From Cytophagales bacterium WSM2-2 (GTDB lineage: Bacteria; Bacteroidota; Bacteroidia; Cytophagales; Cyclobacteriaceae): 64,000 nucleotides of DNA. Of this stretch, positions 34,876 through 43,966 are shown one piece after another. Made by a program: the position numbers and the translations under genes. How positions within the stretch are numbered: position 1 is the first letter of the stretch; each line of letters starts with the position of its first letter. The stretch covers positions 2,778,001 to 2,842,000 of the forward strand of contig BNHL01000001.1 in NCBI GenBank assembly GCA_015472025.1, given 5' to 3'. The notes under the pieces were generated by a model. The model did not search any database. It was not told the DNA's origin and worked only from the letters and a program-made list of their open reading frames with translations.

Positions 34876-37800
34876 GTGGGCAAATACAACGAATTCAAAG
34901 AACTCAACCTATCCAAGGCAGCTTCAGAAATACTGGAATTCTGGAAACGTGACCAGATTTTCGAAAAATCGGTAAGTTATCGCGAGGGTAAGAAGCCATT
35001 TACTTTTTACGAAGGGCCTCCTTCGGCCAACGGAACTCCCGGCATTCACCACGTGATGGCGCGTAGTGTCAAAGACATTTTCTGTCGCTATAAGACGCTT
35101 CAAGGCTTCCAGGTAAAACGCAAAGGCGGCTGGGATACGCACGGTCTTCCCGTGGAGCTGCAGGTGGAGAAACAACTGGGCATTACCAAAGATGACATCG
35201 GCAAGACGATATCGATAGAGGCATATAATCAGAAATGTCGCGAGACCGTGATGATGTATAAAGACCAGTGGGATGAACTTACTGAGAAAATGGGCTATTG
35301 GGTTGACCTTGAAAACCCCTACATCACCTACAACAATGAATATATCGAAACGGTATGGTGGATTCTTAAGCAATTCTATCAAAAGGGATTGCTGTATAAG
35401 GGATACACCATTCAGCCTTATTCGCCATCCGATGGCACAGGCTTAAGTTCACACGAGTTGAATCAGCCTGGCTGTTACAAAAATGTGAAAGACACTTCTG
35501 TCGTTGCTCAATTCAAAGTGATTCGTGACGCGAAGTCAGAGTTTTTGTTCAGTGGAGCAAAATCAGATTTGTATTTCCTCGCATGGACGACTACGCCATG
35601 GACGCTTCCGTCAAATACAGCGCTGACAGTTGGAGAAAAGATCACTTATATACAAGTGAATTCGTTTAATCCATATACTTTCAAACCGATTAGTGTCGTG
35701 TTGGCCAAAGATCTTGTAGGAAAGTATTTTTCCGAAAAGAACAAAGACCTCAAACTCACCGACTACAAGCCGGGTGACAAGGCAATACCTTTTGAAGTTG
35801 TGTGTGAGTTTAAAGGCAAGCAAGCCGTTGGTATTCGTTACGAGCAACTGATGCCCTACTTGCAACCCATGTACGATGCAGACAAAGCATTTCAAGTGGT
35901 CGCGGGTGATTTTGTAACTACTGAAGATGGAACCGGAATAGTACACACCTCACCAACCTTTGGTGCTGATGACTTTCGCGTAGCAAAACAAAATGGAATA
36001 CCACCGCTCACTTTAAAAGATGAGTTGGGTAATGAAGTACCCGTTGTAGATCGCAAGGGGAAATTCATAAAAGAAATCGGGATAAAGCTGAAGGAGGGAG
36101 TGGAGCGCTTTAAAATCAAAACGCACAGACCTTTGGGTGAAAATGATTTCTATGTAAAAAATTATACTGATGAAGACGAAAATAATCCGGATTACAAAAA
36201 CACGGATGTCATCATCTCCATCATTCTGAAAGAAGAGAACAAGGCATTTAAAGTTGAGAAATACGAACACACGTACCCACATTCATGGCGTACGGATAAA
36301 CCGGTATTATACTATCCGCTGGATGCCTGGTTCATCAAGACAACTGCGTTAAAAGACAGATTGGTTGATTTGAACAAGACGATCAATTGGAAGCCAGAGA
36401 GTACGGGTACAGGCCGCTTCGGCAACTGGCTCGAAAACCTGGTGGATTGGAATTTGTCACGCTCTCGCTTTTGGGGAACACCACTTCCGATTTGGAGAAC
36501 AAAGGATGGGAAGGAAGAGATTTGTATTGGATCGATCGAGGAATTAGAAAATGAGATCGGGAAAGCCTCAAAGGCCGGAATCAAGAATCCGGAATCCGGA
36601 GTGAATGACCTGCATCGCCCTTTCGTTGACAATATCACTTTAGTCAGCCCCTCGGGTCAACCCATGTATCGTGAACCTGACCTCATTGATGTTTGGTTTG
36701 ATTCTGGTGCCATGCCCTATGCTCAATGGGGTTTGAACAAAGAAAAGCTCAAGGCAAACGACCGCATGCCTTTTGGCGAAGGTTGGATAGGCGCGTTCCC
36801 TGCAGACTACATTGCAGAAGGCGTAGACCAGACCCGCGGATGGTTTTTTACTCTGCACGCAATCGCTGGACTGCTCTACGATAGTGTTGCATTTAAAAAT
36901 GTGATCTCCAATGGCCTTGTGCTTGACAAGGATGGCAACAAGATGAGCAAGCGCAAGGGTAATGTTGTTGATCCTTTCAAAACACTGGAGAAATACGGCC
37001 CGGATGTTGTGCGCTGGTACATGATCGAAAATGCACCTCCGTGGGATAATCTCAAGTTTGACATCAGTGGAATCGAAGAAACACAGCGAAGGTTTTTTGG
37101 GACATTACAAAATACATATTCATTTTTCGCCTTGTATGCGAACATCGATAGTTTCGTCAAGGATGAAATGAATAATGTTCCTTATGAGAAATTGACGCAC
37201 CTTGATCGTTGGATCGTGTCCAAACTACAGTCGCTGATCGTTGAGGTGACTGCCGCGTATGAGGATTACGAACCGACCAAAGCGGCAAGAGCTATTCAGG
37301 AATTTGTGAATGACCATCTGAGTAACTGGTACGTACGCCTCAACCGGAAAAGATTCTGGCAACCGAACCTACGTGGCGAACTTCCGGAAAATAAAAAAGC
37401 AGCTTACGAGACATTGTATGAGTGCTTGTTAGTGACAGCCCAGTTGATGTCACCTATTGCGCCTTTCTTTGCTGACTGGTTGTATAAAAATCTGACAGAC
37501 AACATTCGCGACCTGGCGAAGAAAAATAATACACCGCTGAAACCGGAATCCATTCACCTGACTGACCTCGTGAAACCGGAAACGAATCGTATGAACAGCG
37601 AACTTGAATTGTCTATGGAATATGCTCAACGTATTTGTTCGTTGGTGCATTCGATACGTAAAAACAGCAAGATCAAAGTTCGCACTCCATTACAGCGCGT
37701 CCTGCTTCCTGTACTGGATGAGAAATTCTCCAACCGTATCAAAGGCGTGGAAGACATCATCAAGTCAGAAGTAAATGTGAAGTCAATTGAATATATCGAT

Positions 37801-38331
37801 GATGCATCAGGCCTCCTGGTAAAAAGTGTAAAACCCAATTTTGCAAAACTGGGTAAGCAGTACGGACCGAAGATGAAAGAAGTATCAGCCGTGATCAATT
37901 CTTTTTCTAAGGAAGAGATCAATGAGATTGAAAAGAAAGGCACGTTAGTTAAGGGAGGTTTTGATCTGGTGTTAGAGGATGTATTGATCTCTTCACAGGA
38001 TATTCCAGGATGGTCGGTAGCCAGTGAAGCCGGTATTACGGTCGCCCTTGATGTAACGATTACACCTGAGTTGAAACGCGAAGGAGTAGCCCGCGATTTT
38101 GTGAATCGTGTGCAAAATATGCGCAAAGACATGGGCCTTGAAGTACTTGATAAAATAGACATTGAAGTGGAACAGGATGGCGAATTGGCCACGTCTTCAC
38201 TAAAAGAATTCAGAGACTACATCTGCTCCGAAACCCAGGCTCTTAGCTTAGAGTTAAAGGAGAAAGTTCAAGATGCAGTTGATGTGGATATGGACGAATT
38301 TGTGCTGAAAGTAAAAATCAAAAAGTTTTAA
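34876..38331 (+). CDS. ileS: Isoleucine-tRNA ligase
   Basis: A 1151-residue class I synthetase that charges tRNA-Ile; GTG start. HIGH-type motif GTPGIHHVMARSVKDI, KMSKR at 689-693 (KMSKRKGNVVDP), an editing domain between them, and a helical anticodon domain. The C-terminus lacks the paired CxxC zinc finger of E. coli-type IleRS, which together with the length points to the eukaryote-like form used by Bacteroidota and often less mupirocin-sensitive. lspA starts immediately after. Confidence 0.97.
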   Translation: MGKYNEFKELNLSKAASEILEFWKRDQIFEKSVSYREGKKPFTFYEGPPSANGTPGIHHVMARSVKDIFCRYKTLQGFQVKRKGGWDTHGLPVELQVEKQLGITKDDIGKTISIEAYNQKCRETVMMYKDQWDELTEKMGYWVDLENPYITYNNEYIETVWWILKQFYQKGLLYKGYTIQPYSPSDGTGLSSHELNQPGCYKNVKDTSVVAQFKVIRDAKSEFLFSGAKSDLYFLAWTTTPWTLPSNTALTVGEKITYIQVNSFNPYTFKPISVVLAKDLVGKYFSEKNKDLKLTDYKPGDKAIPFEVVCEFKGKQAVGIRYEQLMPYLQPMYDADKAFQVVAGDFVTTEDGTGIVHTSPTFGADDFRVAKQNGIPPLTLKDELGNEVPVVDRKGKFIKEIGIKLKEGVERFKIKTHRPLGENDFYVKNYTDEDENNPDYKNTDVIISIILKEENKAFKVEKYEHTYPHSWRTDKPVLYYPLDAWFIKTTALKDRLVDLNKTINWKPESTGTGRFGNWLENLVDWNLSRSRFWGTPLPIWRTKDGKEEICIGSIEELENEIGKASKAGIKNPESGVNDLHRPFVDNITLVSPSGQPMYREPDLIDVWFDSGAMPYAQWGLNKEKLKANDRMPFGEGWIGAFPADYIAEGVDQTRGWFFTLHAIAGLLYDSVAFKNVISNGLVLDKDGNKMSKRKGNVVDPFKTLEKYGPDVVRWYMIENAPPWDNLKFDISGIEETQRRFFGTLQNTYSFFALYANIDSFVKDEMNNVPYEKLTHLDRWIVSKLQSLIVEVTAAYEDYEPTKAARAIQEFVNDHLSNWYVRLNRKRFWQPNLRGELPENKKAAYETLYECLLVTAQLMSPIAPFFADWLYKNLTDNIRDLAKKNNTPLKPESIHLTDLVKPETNRMNSELELSMEYAQRICSLVHSIRKNSKIKVRTPLQRVLLPVLDEKFSNRIKGVEDIIKSEVNVKSIEYIDDASGLLVKSVKPNFAKLGKQYGPKMKEVSAVINSFSKEEINEIEKKGTLVKGGFDLVLEDVLISSQDIPGWSVASEAGITVALDVTITPELKREGVARDFVNRVQNMRKDMGLEVLDKIDIEVEQDGELATSSLKEFRDYICSETQALSLELKEKVQDAVDVDMDEFVLKVKIKKF

Positions 38332-38342
38332 TAGTGACTTCA

Positions 38343-39053
38343 ATGAAATTCCTGAAATATTTTCTCATTACCCTGTTCGTTATCCTGTGCGACCAAACGA
38401 GTAAGCTGTTGGTGCATAACAGCATGCAGATACACGAAGAGATCAACGTGCTGGGCGAGTGGTTCAGACTGCATTATTTATTAAACCCAGGGATGGCGTT
38501 CGGCATTAGATGGGATAATGAATTTGGGAAACTGGCACTCACTGTTTTTAGAATAGGAGCGATGTTTGGAATTGGCTACTACCTGATGCTCTCCGTGAGC
38601 AGAAAGGCCCACTCCGGTTTCCTGATTTGCCTTGCGTTGATTTTAGGAGGAGCAATCGGCAATGTCATCGACAGTACTTTTTATGGTGTTTGGCTCGACA
38701 ACGCTCCGATGGGTTCACCTACGAGATGGTTTCATGGCCAGGTAATTGATATGCTCTTCTTCCCGATCGTAGAATTCAACTGGCCGGATTGGGTACCCGG
38801 TGTAGGCGGAGAGTACTTTCTATTTTTTAGCCCCGTATTCAACATTGCAGACTCATCTATTTTTATTGGTGTGGTATCGATATTGATTTTTCAACGCAGG
38901 TTCTTCCCTCACCTGGAGCACAAGGAGATTTCGTCTGAAGGTCCTTCCTCCATTGACAGAGTGAGTGGAGAGAATGCCCCATCGGTTGTCGCGAGTGAAT
39001 CATCCGAACCGACTCCTGAGTCTGGGAACAATTCGACCAACGATATCGTTTAG
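38343..39053 (+). CDS. lspA: Lipoprotein signal peptidase
   Basis: A 236-residue inner-membrane aspartyl protease (signal peptidase II). I chose ATG 38343 because it gives the usual MKFLKYFLITLFVILCDQTS; a GTG nine bases upstream is also possible. The catalytic Asps are in GNVIDSTFYGVWLD and FNIADSSIFIGV. The C-terminal 35 residues (SSEGPSSIDRVSGENAPSV onward) are a polar tail beyond the enzyme core, common in this phylum. It lies 11 bp after ileS. Confidence 0.95.
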   Translation: MKFLKYFLITLFVILCDQTSKLLVHNSMQIHEEINVLGEWFRLHYLLNPGMAFGIRWDNEFGKLALTVFRIGAMFGIGYYLMLSVSRKAHSGFLICLALILGGAIGNVIDSTFYGVWLDNAPMGSPTRWFHGQVIDMLFFPIVEFNWPDWVPGVGGEYFLFFSPVFNIADSSIFIGVVSILIFQRRFFPHLEHKEISSEGPSSIDRVSGENAPSVVASESSEPTPESGNNSTNDIV

Positions 39054-39059
39054 AATTTC

Positions 39060-39542
39060 ATGGCAGAAAATCTCATTATAGCTTCTACGACTGCGAAAGC
39101 AGAGCGCTACGAAACGTTGCTCCCGCAAATTGAATCGCTTATCGCAGGAGAGCCGGATGTGGTAGCAAACCTTTCCAACGTTGCAGCGGCACTCAAACAG
39201 ACTTTCAAATTTTTCTGGGTTGGCTTTTATCTGGTAAAAGGAAATGAGTTAGTGCTTGGGCCCTTCCAGGGACCAATTGCTTGTACCCGGATTGGTTTTG
39301 GAAAAGGCGTCTGCGGAACTTCGTGGAAAGAAGAAAAGACGATCCTGGTACCTGATGTGGAAAAATTCCCCGGACATATCGCGTGCAGTTCCGATTCCAA
39401 ATCGGAAATTGTTTTACCCGCTTTCAAAAACGGCAAAGTAGCCTTGGTGCTGGACGTAGACAGCGACATGCTCAACGACTTTGATGAAACAGATGCCGAA
39501 CACCTGGGCCGACTGATGCGGTCCATCGAGAAGTTCCTTTAA
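39060..39542 (+). CDS. Free methionine-(R)-sulfoxide reductase (GAF domain)
   Basis: A 160-residue single GAF domain. The three catalytic/resolving cysteines of fRMsr are in place: C75 (PIACTRIGFGKG), C85 (GKGVCGTSW) and C109 (HIACSSDSKSEIV). The enzyme reduces the R form of free methionine sulfoxide using thioredoxin. Start at ATG 39060, 6 bp after the lspA stop, so cotranscription with ileS-lspA is likely. A T-rich intergene follows. Confidence 0.9.
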   Translation: MAENLIIASTTAKAERYETLLPQIESLIAGEPDVVANLSNVAAALKQTFKFFWVGFYLVKGNELVLGPFQGPIACTRIGFGKGVCGTSWKEEKTILVPDVEKFPGHIACSSDSKSEIVLPAFKNGKVALVLDVDSDMLNDFDETDAEHLGRLMRSIEKFL

Positions 39543-39603
39543 CCACGATTAATTTTACTTTTTTTTGATTTTTTTAATGATTTGCACTCAAAATAAATAT
39601 TGT

Positions 39604-39633
39604 TTAATATGCACCTAAATAGGTGCATATTAA
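39604..39633. promoter_or_regulatory. Perfect inverted repeat, probable ArsR-family operator
   Basis: Two perfect 13-bp arms (TTAATATGCACCT and AGGTGCATATTAA) around the 4-nt centre AAAT. It ends 3 bp before the ATG of the SRPBCC gene of the SRPBCC-ArsR pair. The symmetry, length and position fit an operator bound by the winged-helix repressor encoded downstream; bound repressor would block transcription or initiation. Confidence 0.75.
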
Positions 39634-39636
39634 TAT

Positions 39637-40077
39637 ATGAAAAAGAACATTCGAAAAGAAAAATTCTACCCTTTGCGGCCTGAGGATGTTTGGGAGGCAC
39701 TCACTGATCCGAAGGAAATATCAGCTTGGCTAATGCCAACCACTGAGTTTGTTGCTACCGTTGGAGTTAAGTTTATGCTACAGGCCAAGCCTATGGGTAA
39801 ATGGGATGGAAAGATTTACGGAGAAATCCTGATCGCCGACAAACCCAGGGTTTTGTCATACACCTGGAAAGGTGACCAGATGAAAAGCAACACCATACTC
39901 ACCTGGACTTTAGTACCTCAGGATAGTGGCACACTTTTAAAACTTGAGCACACCGGCTTCGAAGGGTTCAGTGATGTTGTCCTCGGACTATTCCATGCAA
40001 TGGGATGGGGCAAGTTTCTCCGCCAATTATATCAGCGACTTATAAACAAACAAAGCTATGCCAAGAAAGAAGTATGA
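39637..40077 (+). CDS. SRPBCC (AHSA1-type) protein, ArsR partner
   Basis: A 146-residue START-like protein: KEKFYPLRPEDVWEALTDPK, then GGKFMLQAKPMG-type strands, SYTWKGDQMKSNTILTWTL and the C-terminal helix GWGKFLRQLYQRLIN. Its 3' end overlaps the ArsR-type gene by 20 bp. Such SRPBCC-ArsR pairs are common, and the SRPBCC partner is thought to bind a small hydrophobic ligand or act on it. It is not a close copy of the other SRPBCC gene at 279. Confidence 0.88.
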   Translation: MKKNIRKEKFYPLRPEDVWEALTDPKEISAWLMPTTEFVATVGVKFMLQAKPMGKWDGKIYGEILIADKPRVLSYTWKGDQMKSNTILTWTLVPQDSGTLLKLEHTGFEGFSDVVLGLFHAMGWGKFLRQLYQRLINKQSYAKKEV

Positions 40078-40378
40078 TATTTTTAAAGCAATAGCGGACC
40101 CGAGTAGACGGAAAATAATCAGTCTCCTGACAGTGTCAGGTGCTTTGTCCATTACTGCAATTGCCAGTGATTTTAAATTGAGCCGGCAGGTCGTTACGCG
40201 GCATATCAACAAACTGGAGCAGGCCGGCCTCGTGCAAATTGAAGATGCAGGGCGTGAAAGGTATTGCCGGGTAGAATTTGGTCCGTTAAAAGAAGTATTT
40301 GATTGGGTATCCTTTTATGAAAAATTCTGGGATGAGAAATTAAATTCGTTAGAAGCCCACCTCTTAAAAAAAAACTAA
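40058..40378 (+). CDS. ArsR-family transcriptional regulator
   Basis: A 106-residue winged-helix protein: IFKAIADPSRRKIISLLTVS, then SITAIASDFKLSRQVVTRHI as the recognition helix-turn-helix, and QAGLVQIEDAGRERYCRVEF as the wing. There is no CxC metal site of ArsR/SmtB type, so it likely senses something else, perhaps through the paired SRPBCC protein. It overlaps the SRPBCC gene by 20 bp, and the inverted repeat upstream of the pair is its probable binding site (autoregulation). Confidence 0.92.
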   Translation: MPRKKYDIFKAIADPSRRKIISLLTVSGALSITAIASDFKLSRQVVTRHINKLEQAGLVQIEDAGRERYCRVEFGPLKEVFDWVSFYEKFWDEKLNSLEAHLLKKN

Positions 40379-40408
40379 TGCAAGGAAAAAATCTTAATTG
40401 CAAATACA

Positions 40409-40618
40409 ATGAAAAAGAATTATTGGGAAGTTTCGGATGAACAAGTAGTCGAAAAAACTGGTAAAGGAATTTCAGAATGGACGAAGATTCTTGACAAGTT
40501 TAAAGCGGCTGAAAAAAAATCGAATGATGTTGTGGCACACTTGCAGAACGAATACGAAGTCCCACGCTATTGGGCTCGGACACTTACAACACATTATTTG
40601 AAAGCGAGAAATTCTTAG
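40409..40618 (+). CDS. DUF4287 small protein
   Basis: A 69-residue protein with the DUF4287 pattern: EKTGKGISEWTKILDKFKA, then HLQNEYEVPRYWARTLTTHY. Function unknown. In many genomes this domain is fused to or adjacent to SRPBCC/AHSA1 genes, so its place 30 bp after the SRPBCC-ArsR pair suggests it belongs to the same regulated unit. Confidence 0.82.
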   Translation: MKKNYWEVSDEQVVEKTGKGISEWTKILDKFKAAEKKSNDVVAHLQNEYEVPRYWARTLTTHYLKARNS

Positions 40619-40678
40619 GCTTAGTGGACAAATCCAGCGGTTTACTGAATCACTTGGTTTTTGTAACTTCACTAGCCC

Positions 40679-41668
40679 ATGCATAAGGCGGTTGTCATAT
40701 TGACGTTGGTCTCAGGCACACTCTACGCACAAATCGGTGCGAAGGTGCAGTCGAAGATTTTTGGCGTCTGGCAGAATTCGCAACCGGGTTATCAAATGAC
40801 CCTGATTCTCAAGGAAGACAACACGGGCGAATTTGATGGTGAAGCAATTCAGTTTTTTATTTCCACAAATAAGCTTGCTATTACACAAGCAGGCGAAACG
40901 ACCAACTATACCTTTGTCCAGCAAAATAATTCCCTCACATTATCAGGAGGAGATATTGACGGCTCCATCATTTTTACCAGGAATGGCGCAGGAAATGAAA
41001 AGACAGTAGCGCAAAATGCGGGACCCGTAACGAAAACTTCCAAGGCTAGTGACATCATTGGCTTATGGTCTGGAGGTAACGAGAACATCGAATTTAAGAC
41101 TGATGGCACTTGTAATTATCTGGGTCAAACCTATCAATACCAGACCTCACCTGGGAATGTGACTCTGATCACCAGCCAGGGGAATCTGATGATGGGTTAT
41201 TCGGTTGCCAATAGTCAGCTGACATTGACCGCTAACGGAAGACAGCTGGTTTATTCAAAGGGAAATTCCAATGTTGATAGCACGAATAATTCCGGGAAGG
41301 GAAATGTTGCCCAGGAATTGGTGGGCAAGTGGTGTTACATAAACGTGAACAGTACTAACTCTGGCGGAAGCAGCAGCACTAAGTGCATTACTTTGAATGC
41401 GAATGGCTCCTACGAATATTACGGTGAAAGTTCACGAAGTGTAAATACTTCTGATTTATCGGGCGGCACTGCTTCTCAAAGTTCAGATCGTGGGACATGG
41501 TGGGTGCAAGGAGATCGTATATACTACAATTCACAGAGCAGCGGCCAGGGTTCGTATCAGTTGCAGAAACAGAACCACCCGAAGAACGGAGACCCGATGA
41601 TTATTCTTGATGGACAAACGTATGTTACTTACTATAATAAACCGCCTGGCACTAGAATTAAAACCTAA
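40679..41668 (+). CDS. Secreted protein with three lipocalin-like repeats
   Basis: A 329-residue protein with a signal peptide (first 18 residues, ending TLYAQ). Three tandem modules follow, each starting with a Gly-x-Trp strand: GVWQNSQPGYQMTLILKED (about 29), IGLWSGGNENIEFKTDG (about 128) and VGKWCYINVNSTNSGGSS (about 214). Each then has the Gly-x-(Tyr/Phe) hairpin spacing of small lipocalin-like beta barrels. A Ser/Asn-rich linker separates the second and third. No enzymatic residues recognised. Monocistronic. Confidence 0.75.
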   Translation: MHKAVVILTLVSGTLYAQIGAKVQSKIFGVWQNSQPGYQMTLILKEDNTGEFDGEAIQFFISTNKLAITQAGETTNYTFVQQNNSLTLSGGDIDGSIIFTRNGAGNEKTVAQNAGPVTKTSKASDIIGLWSGGNENIEFKTDGTCNYLGQTYQYQTSPGNVTLITSQGNLMMGYSVANSQLTLTANGRQLVYSKGNSNVDSTNNSGKGNVAQELVGKWCYINVNSTNSGGSSSTKCITLNANGSYEYYGESSRSVNTSDLSGGTASQSSDRGTWWVQGDRIYYNSQSSGQGSYQLQKQNHPKNGDPMIILDGQTYVTYYNKPPGTRIKT

Positions 41669-41673
41669 AAAAT

Positions 41674-42813
41674 ATGAAATCGAAATTTACACGCAGAGAT
41701 TGGTTTAAGTCGACTGTTGCACTGACAACAGGTTTGGCTTTTTCATCATCGGTACTTGATGGCTTGGCTGCTCCCATGAGCAAGGCTGAGGAAGATTTTT
41801 ATTCAAATCCCTACAACGGAAAAACCCGGTTGAACTCTAACGAGAATCCTTACGGACCGTCGGAGAAAGCAAAAAAAGCTGTGATGCAAATTTTATCAGA
41901 AGCCAACCGCTATCCGTTTTCTGCCATAGATGAGTTTAAGGAAATCCTGGCAAAAAAAGAAGGTGTATCAAAGGACTATATTCATGTTGGTGCAGGTTCC
42001 GGAGATTTATTATGCCAGTCGGGTGCAGCATTTGGAATAGAAGGCGGTCGCATTGTTTCCGGATATCCTACTTTCCCGGCACTCATGAATTATGCGCAGG
42101 TTTTCAATGCAACGTGGGATAAGATTGATCTGAATGAAAAGCTGGAATTCGATTATAATACATTGGCGGGCGCAATCAAGAGTGACACACGCCTGGTGTT
42201 TGTCTGCAATCCGAATAACCCGACGGGTACGGTTGTCGATCCAAATAAAGTGAGAGCGTTCTGTGAAGAAATTTCTAAAAAAGTGCCAGTGTATGCCGAT
42301 GAAGCCTACCTGGAATTTTTGGAACCCGCGCAACAAATATCAATGGTTGACTTAGTGAAGAAAGACATGAACGTGGTAGTGTCCCGCACTTTCTCAAAAG
42401 TGTATGGCCTTGCAGGACTCCGGATGGGCTATATCGTTGCCAGGCCCGAGCTCATTAAGAAAATAGCCAGGTATGGAGGAGGTATCCCCATCAATCAAAC
42501 CGCTATTGCTGCTGCAACCGCGAGCTTGGGAGACGAAAACTTCATGGCAATGGTGCGGAGCAAAAATGCTGTCGCGCGCAAAGTGATGACCGATTACCTA
42601 GATCAGAAAAAATATTCCTACGGCAAGACGCTCACGAACTTTGTATTCTTCCCGGCACCTAAAGATGGTAAATCGATTTTGAAAGGAATGGAAGATGCCG
42701 GATACCTCATGCGTATCTGGGATTACCAGCAAAAGGAATGGTGCCGTGTCAGTATCGGTACCGAGGAGGAAATGAAGGGCTTTGTCAAGGCATTTGGCGA
42801 TTTTGTTGCCTGA
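41674..42813 (+). CDS. Tat-exported PLP-dependent aminotransferase (HisC-like)
   Basis: A 379-residue fold-type I aminotransferase of the histidinol-phosphate aminotransferase group: LNSNENPYGPSEKAKKAV, CNPNNPTG (178-185), YADEAY (D209) and the PLP lysine in SRTFSKVYGLAGLRMGY (K242). Before the catalytic domain is an N-terminal twin-arginine signal TRRDWFKSTVALTTGLAF. That predicts export of a folded, PLP-loaded enzyme to the periplasm. The substrate is unknown. It stands 5 bp after the preceding gene. Confidence 0.88.
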   Translation: MKSKFTRRDWFKSTVALTTGLAFSSSVLDGLAAPMSKAEEDFYSNPYNGKTRLNSNENPYGPSEKAKKAVMQILSEANRYPFSAIDEFKEILAKKEGVSKDYIHVGAGSGDLLCQSGAAFGIEGGRIVSGYPTFPALMNYAQVFNATWDKIDLNEKLEFDYNTLAGAIKSDTRLVFVCNPNNPTGTVVDPNKVRAFCEEISKKVPVYADEAYLEFLEPAQQISMVDLVKKDMNVVVSRTFSKVYGLAGLRMGYIVARPELIKKIARYGGGIPINQTAIAAATASLGDENFMAMVRSKNAVARKVMTDYLDQKKYSYGKTLTNFVFFPAPKDGKSILKGMEDAGYLMRIWDYQQKEWCRVSIGTEEEMKGFVKAFGDFVA

Positions 42814-42854
42814 TCCCATTTTCAAGTTTCTTTTCTGTTGTTTACTTTCACCGA

Positions 42855-43955
42855 ATGAAAATATTTATTTCGGCAATACTAATTTTTTGTGTTGCCTGTT
42901 CGACTAAAAAGAAAAACGAAGCCATGGTGCAATCTTCTGTCAGCGATTCGCTCAAACTATTTTCCATTTCCAATGCCAATGGGATGAAGATGGATGTCAC
43001 CAATTACGGTGGCCGCATTATTTCCCTGTTTGTGCCGGATAAGAACGGCAAGTCGGGTGATGTCGTTCTTGGATACGATTCGCTTAAACAGTACCTGACT
43101 GGCAATTTGTATTTCGGGGCGATGATCGGACGTTATGGCAACCGGATAGCCCAGGGAAAATTCACACTGAATGGCAAAGCGTATCAGCTTGCACAAAATA
43201 ATGGAGTCAACGCATTACATGGAGGAACATCAGGATATCATGGAGTTTATTGGGACGTGACGCAATCCGGAAACAATTCGCTTCGCATGACTTATCGAAG
43301 TAAGGATGGAGAAGAGAATTATCCGGGCAATCTTGACGTGACTGTGACGTATACACTTACTGACGGCAACGAGTTGGTCATCGATTATGAAGCCGCGACA
43401 GATGCGGAAACGATTGTTAACCTGACACACCACTCCTTTTTTAACCTTGCGGGGGCAGGAAACGGAGACATCCTCAATCATGAGATGATGATAAACGCCA
43501 ATGAATTTACCCCTGTTGATGTAACGCTGATACCAACAGGAGAGTTGAGAAAGGTAAAAGGCACAAACTTTGATTTCACTACGCCTCATAGAATAGGAGA
43601 GCGGATTGATCAAAAAGATGAGCAACTTAGTTTTGGGAAGGGTTACGACCACAATTGGGTATTAAATAAAAAGGGAAATGAATTTTCACTGGCTGCTAAA
43701 GTTAGAGAGCCTCTGAGCGGTCGTACGATGGAGGTGTGGACAACCGAACCAGGGATTCAATTCTACTCTGGAAATTTTTTAGATGGCACGGATGTGGGAA
43801 AGGGAAACACACCCTATCCATTCCGGTCGGCTTTCTGCCTGGAGACACAACATTTCCCGGACTCTCCAAATCACGCTAATTTCCCTTCTACGATATTGAA
43901 GCCTGGTGAGACGTACAAGCAAAAAACGGTGTACAAATTTGGGGTAGTAAAATAA
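42855..43955 (+). CDS. Aldose 1-epimerase lipoprotein
   Basis: A 366-residue galactose-mutarotase-family enzyme. I chose ATG 42855 because it begins a lipoprotein signal MKIFISAILIFCVACSTKK; the frame is open upstream through the aminotransferase 3' end. Motifs are GRYGNRIAQGKFTLNGKAYQ, GVNALHGGTSGY, LTHHSFFNLAGAG and FCLETQHFPDSPNHANFPS with the catalytic His and Glu. It would interconvert alpha and beta sugars in the periplasm. A minus-strand gene follows tail-to-tail. Confidence 0.92.
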   Translation: MKIFISAILIFCVACSTKKKNEAMVQSSVSDSLKLFSISNANGMKMDVTNYGGRIISLFVPDKNGKSGDVVLGYDSLKQYLTGNLYFGAMIGRYGNRIAQGKFTLNGKAYQLAQNNGVNALHGGTSGYHGVYWDVTQSGNNSLRMTYRSKDGEENYPGNLDVTVTYTLTDGNELVIDYEAATDAETIVNLTHHSFFNLAGAGNGDILNHEMMINANEFTPVDVTLIPTGELRKVKGTNFDFTTPHRIGERIDQKDEQLSFGKGYDHNWVLNKKGNEFSLAAKVREPLSGRTMEVWTTEPGIQFYSGNFLDGTDVGKGNTPYPFRSAFCLETQHFPDSPNHANFPSTILKPGETYKQKTVYKFGVVK

Positions 43956-43966
43956 CAACGGGTAAG

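Noticed and set aside
42738-42854. N-terminal extension of the aldose epimerase
   Set aside because: It lies in another frame of the aminotransferase 3' end; the ATG at 42855 starts a lipoprotein signal.
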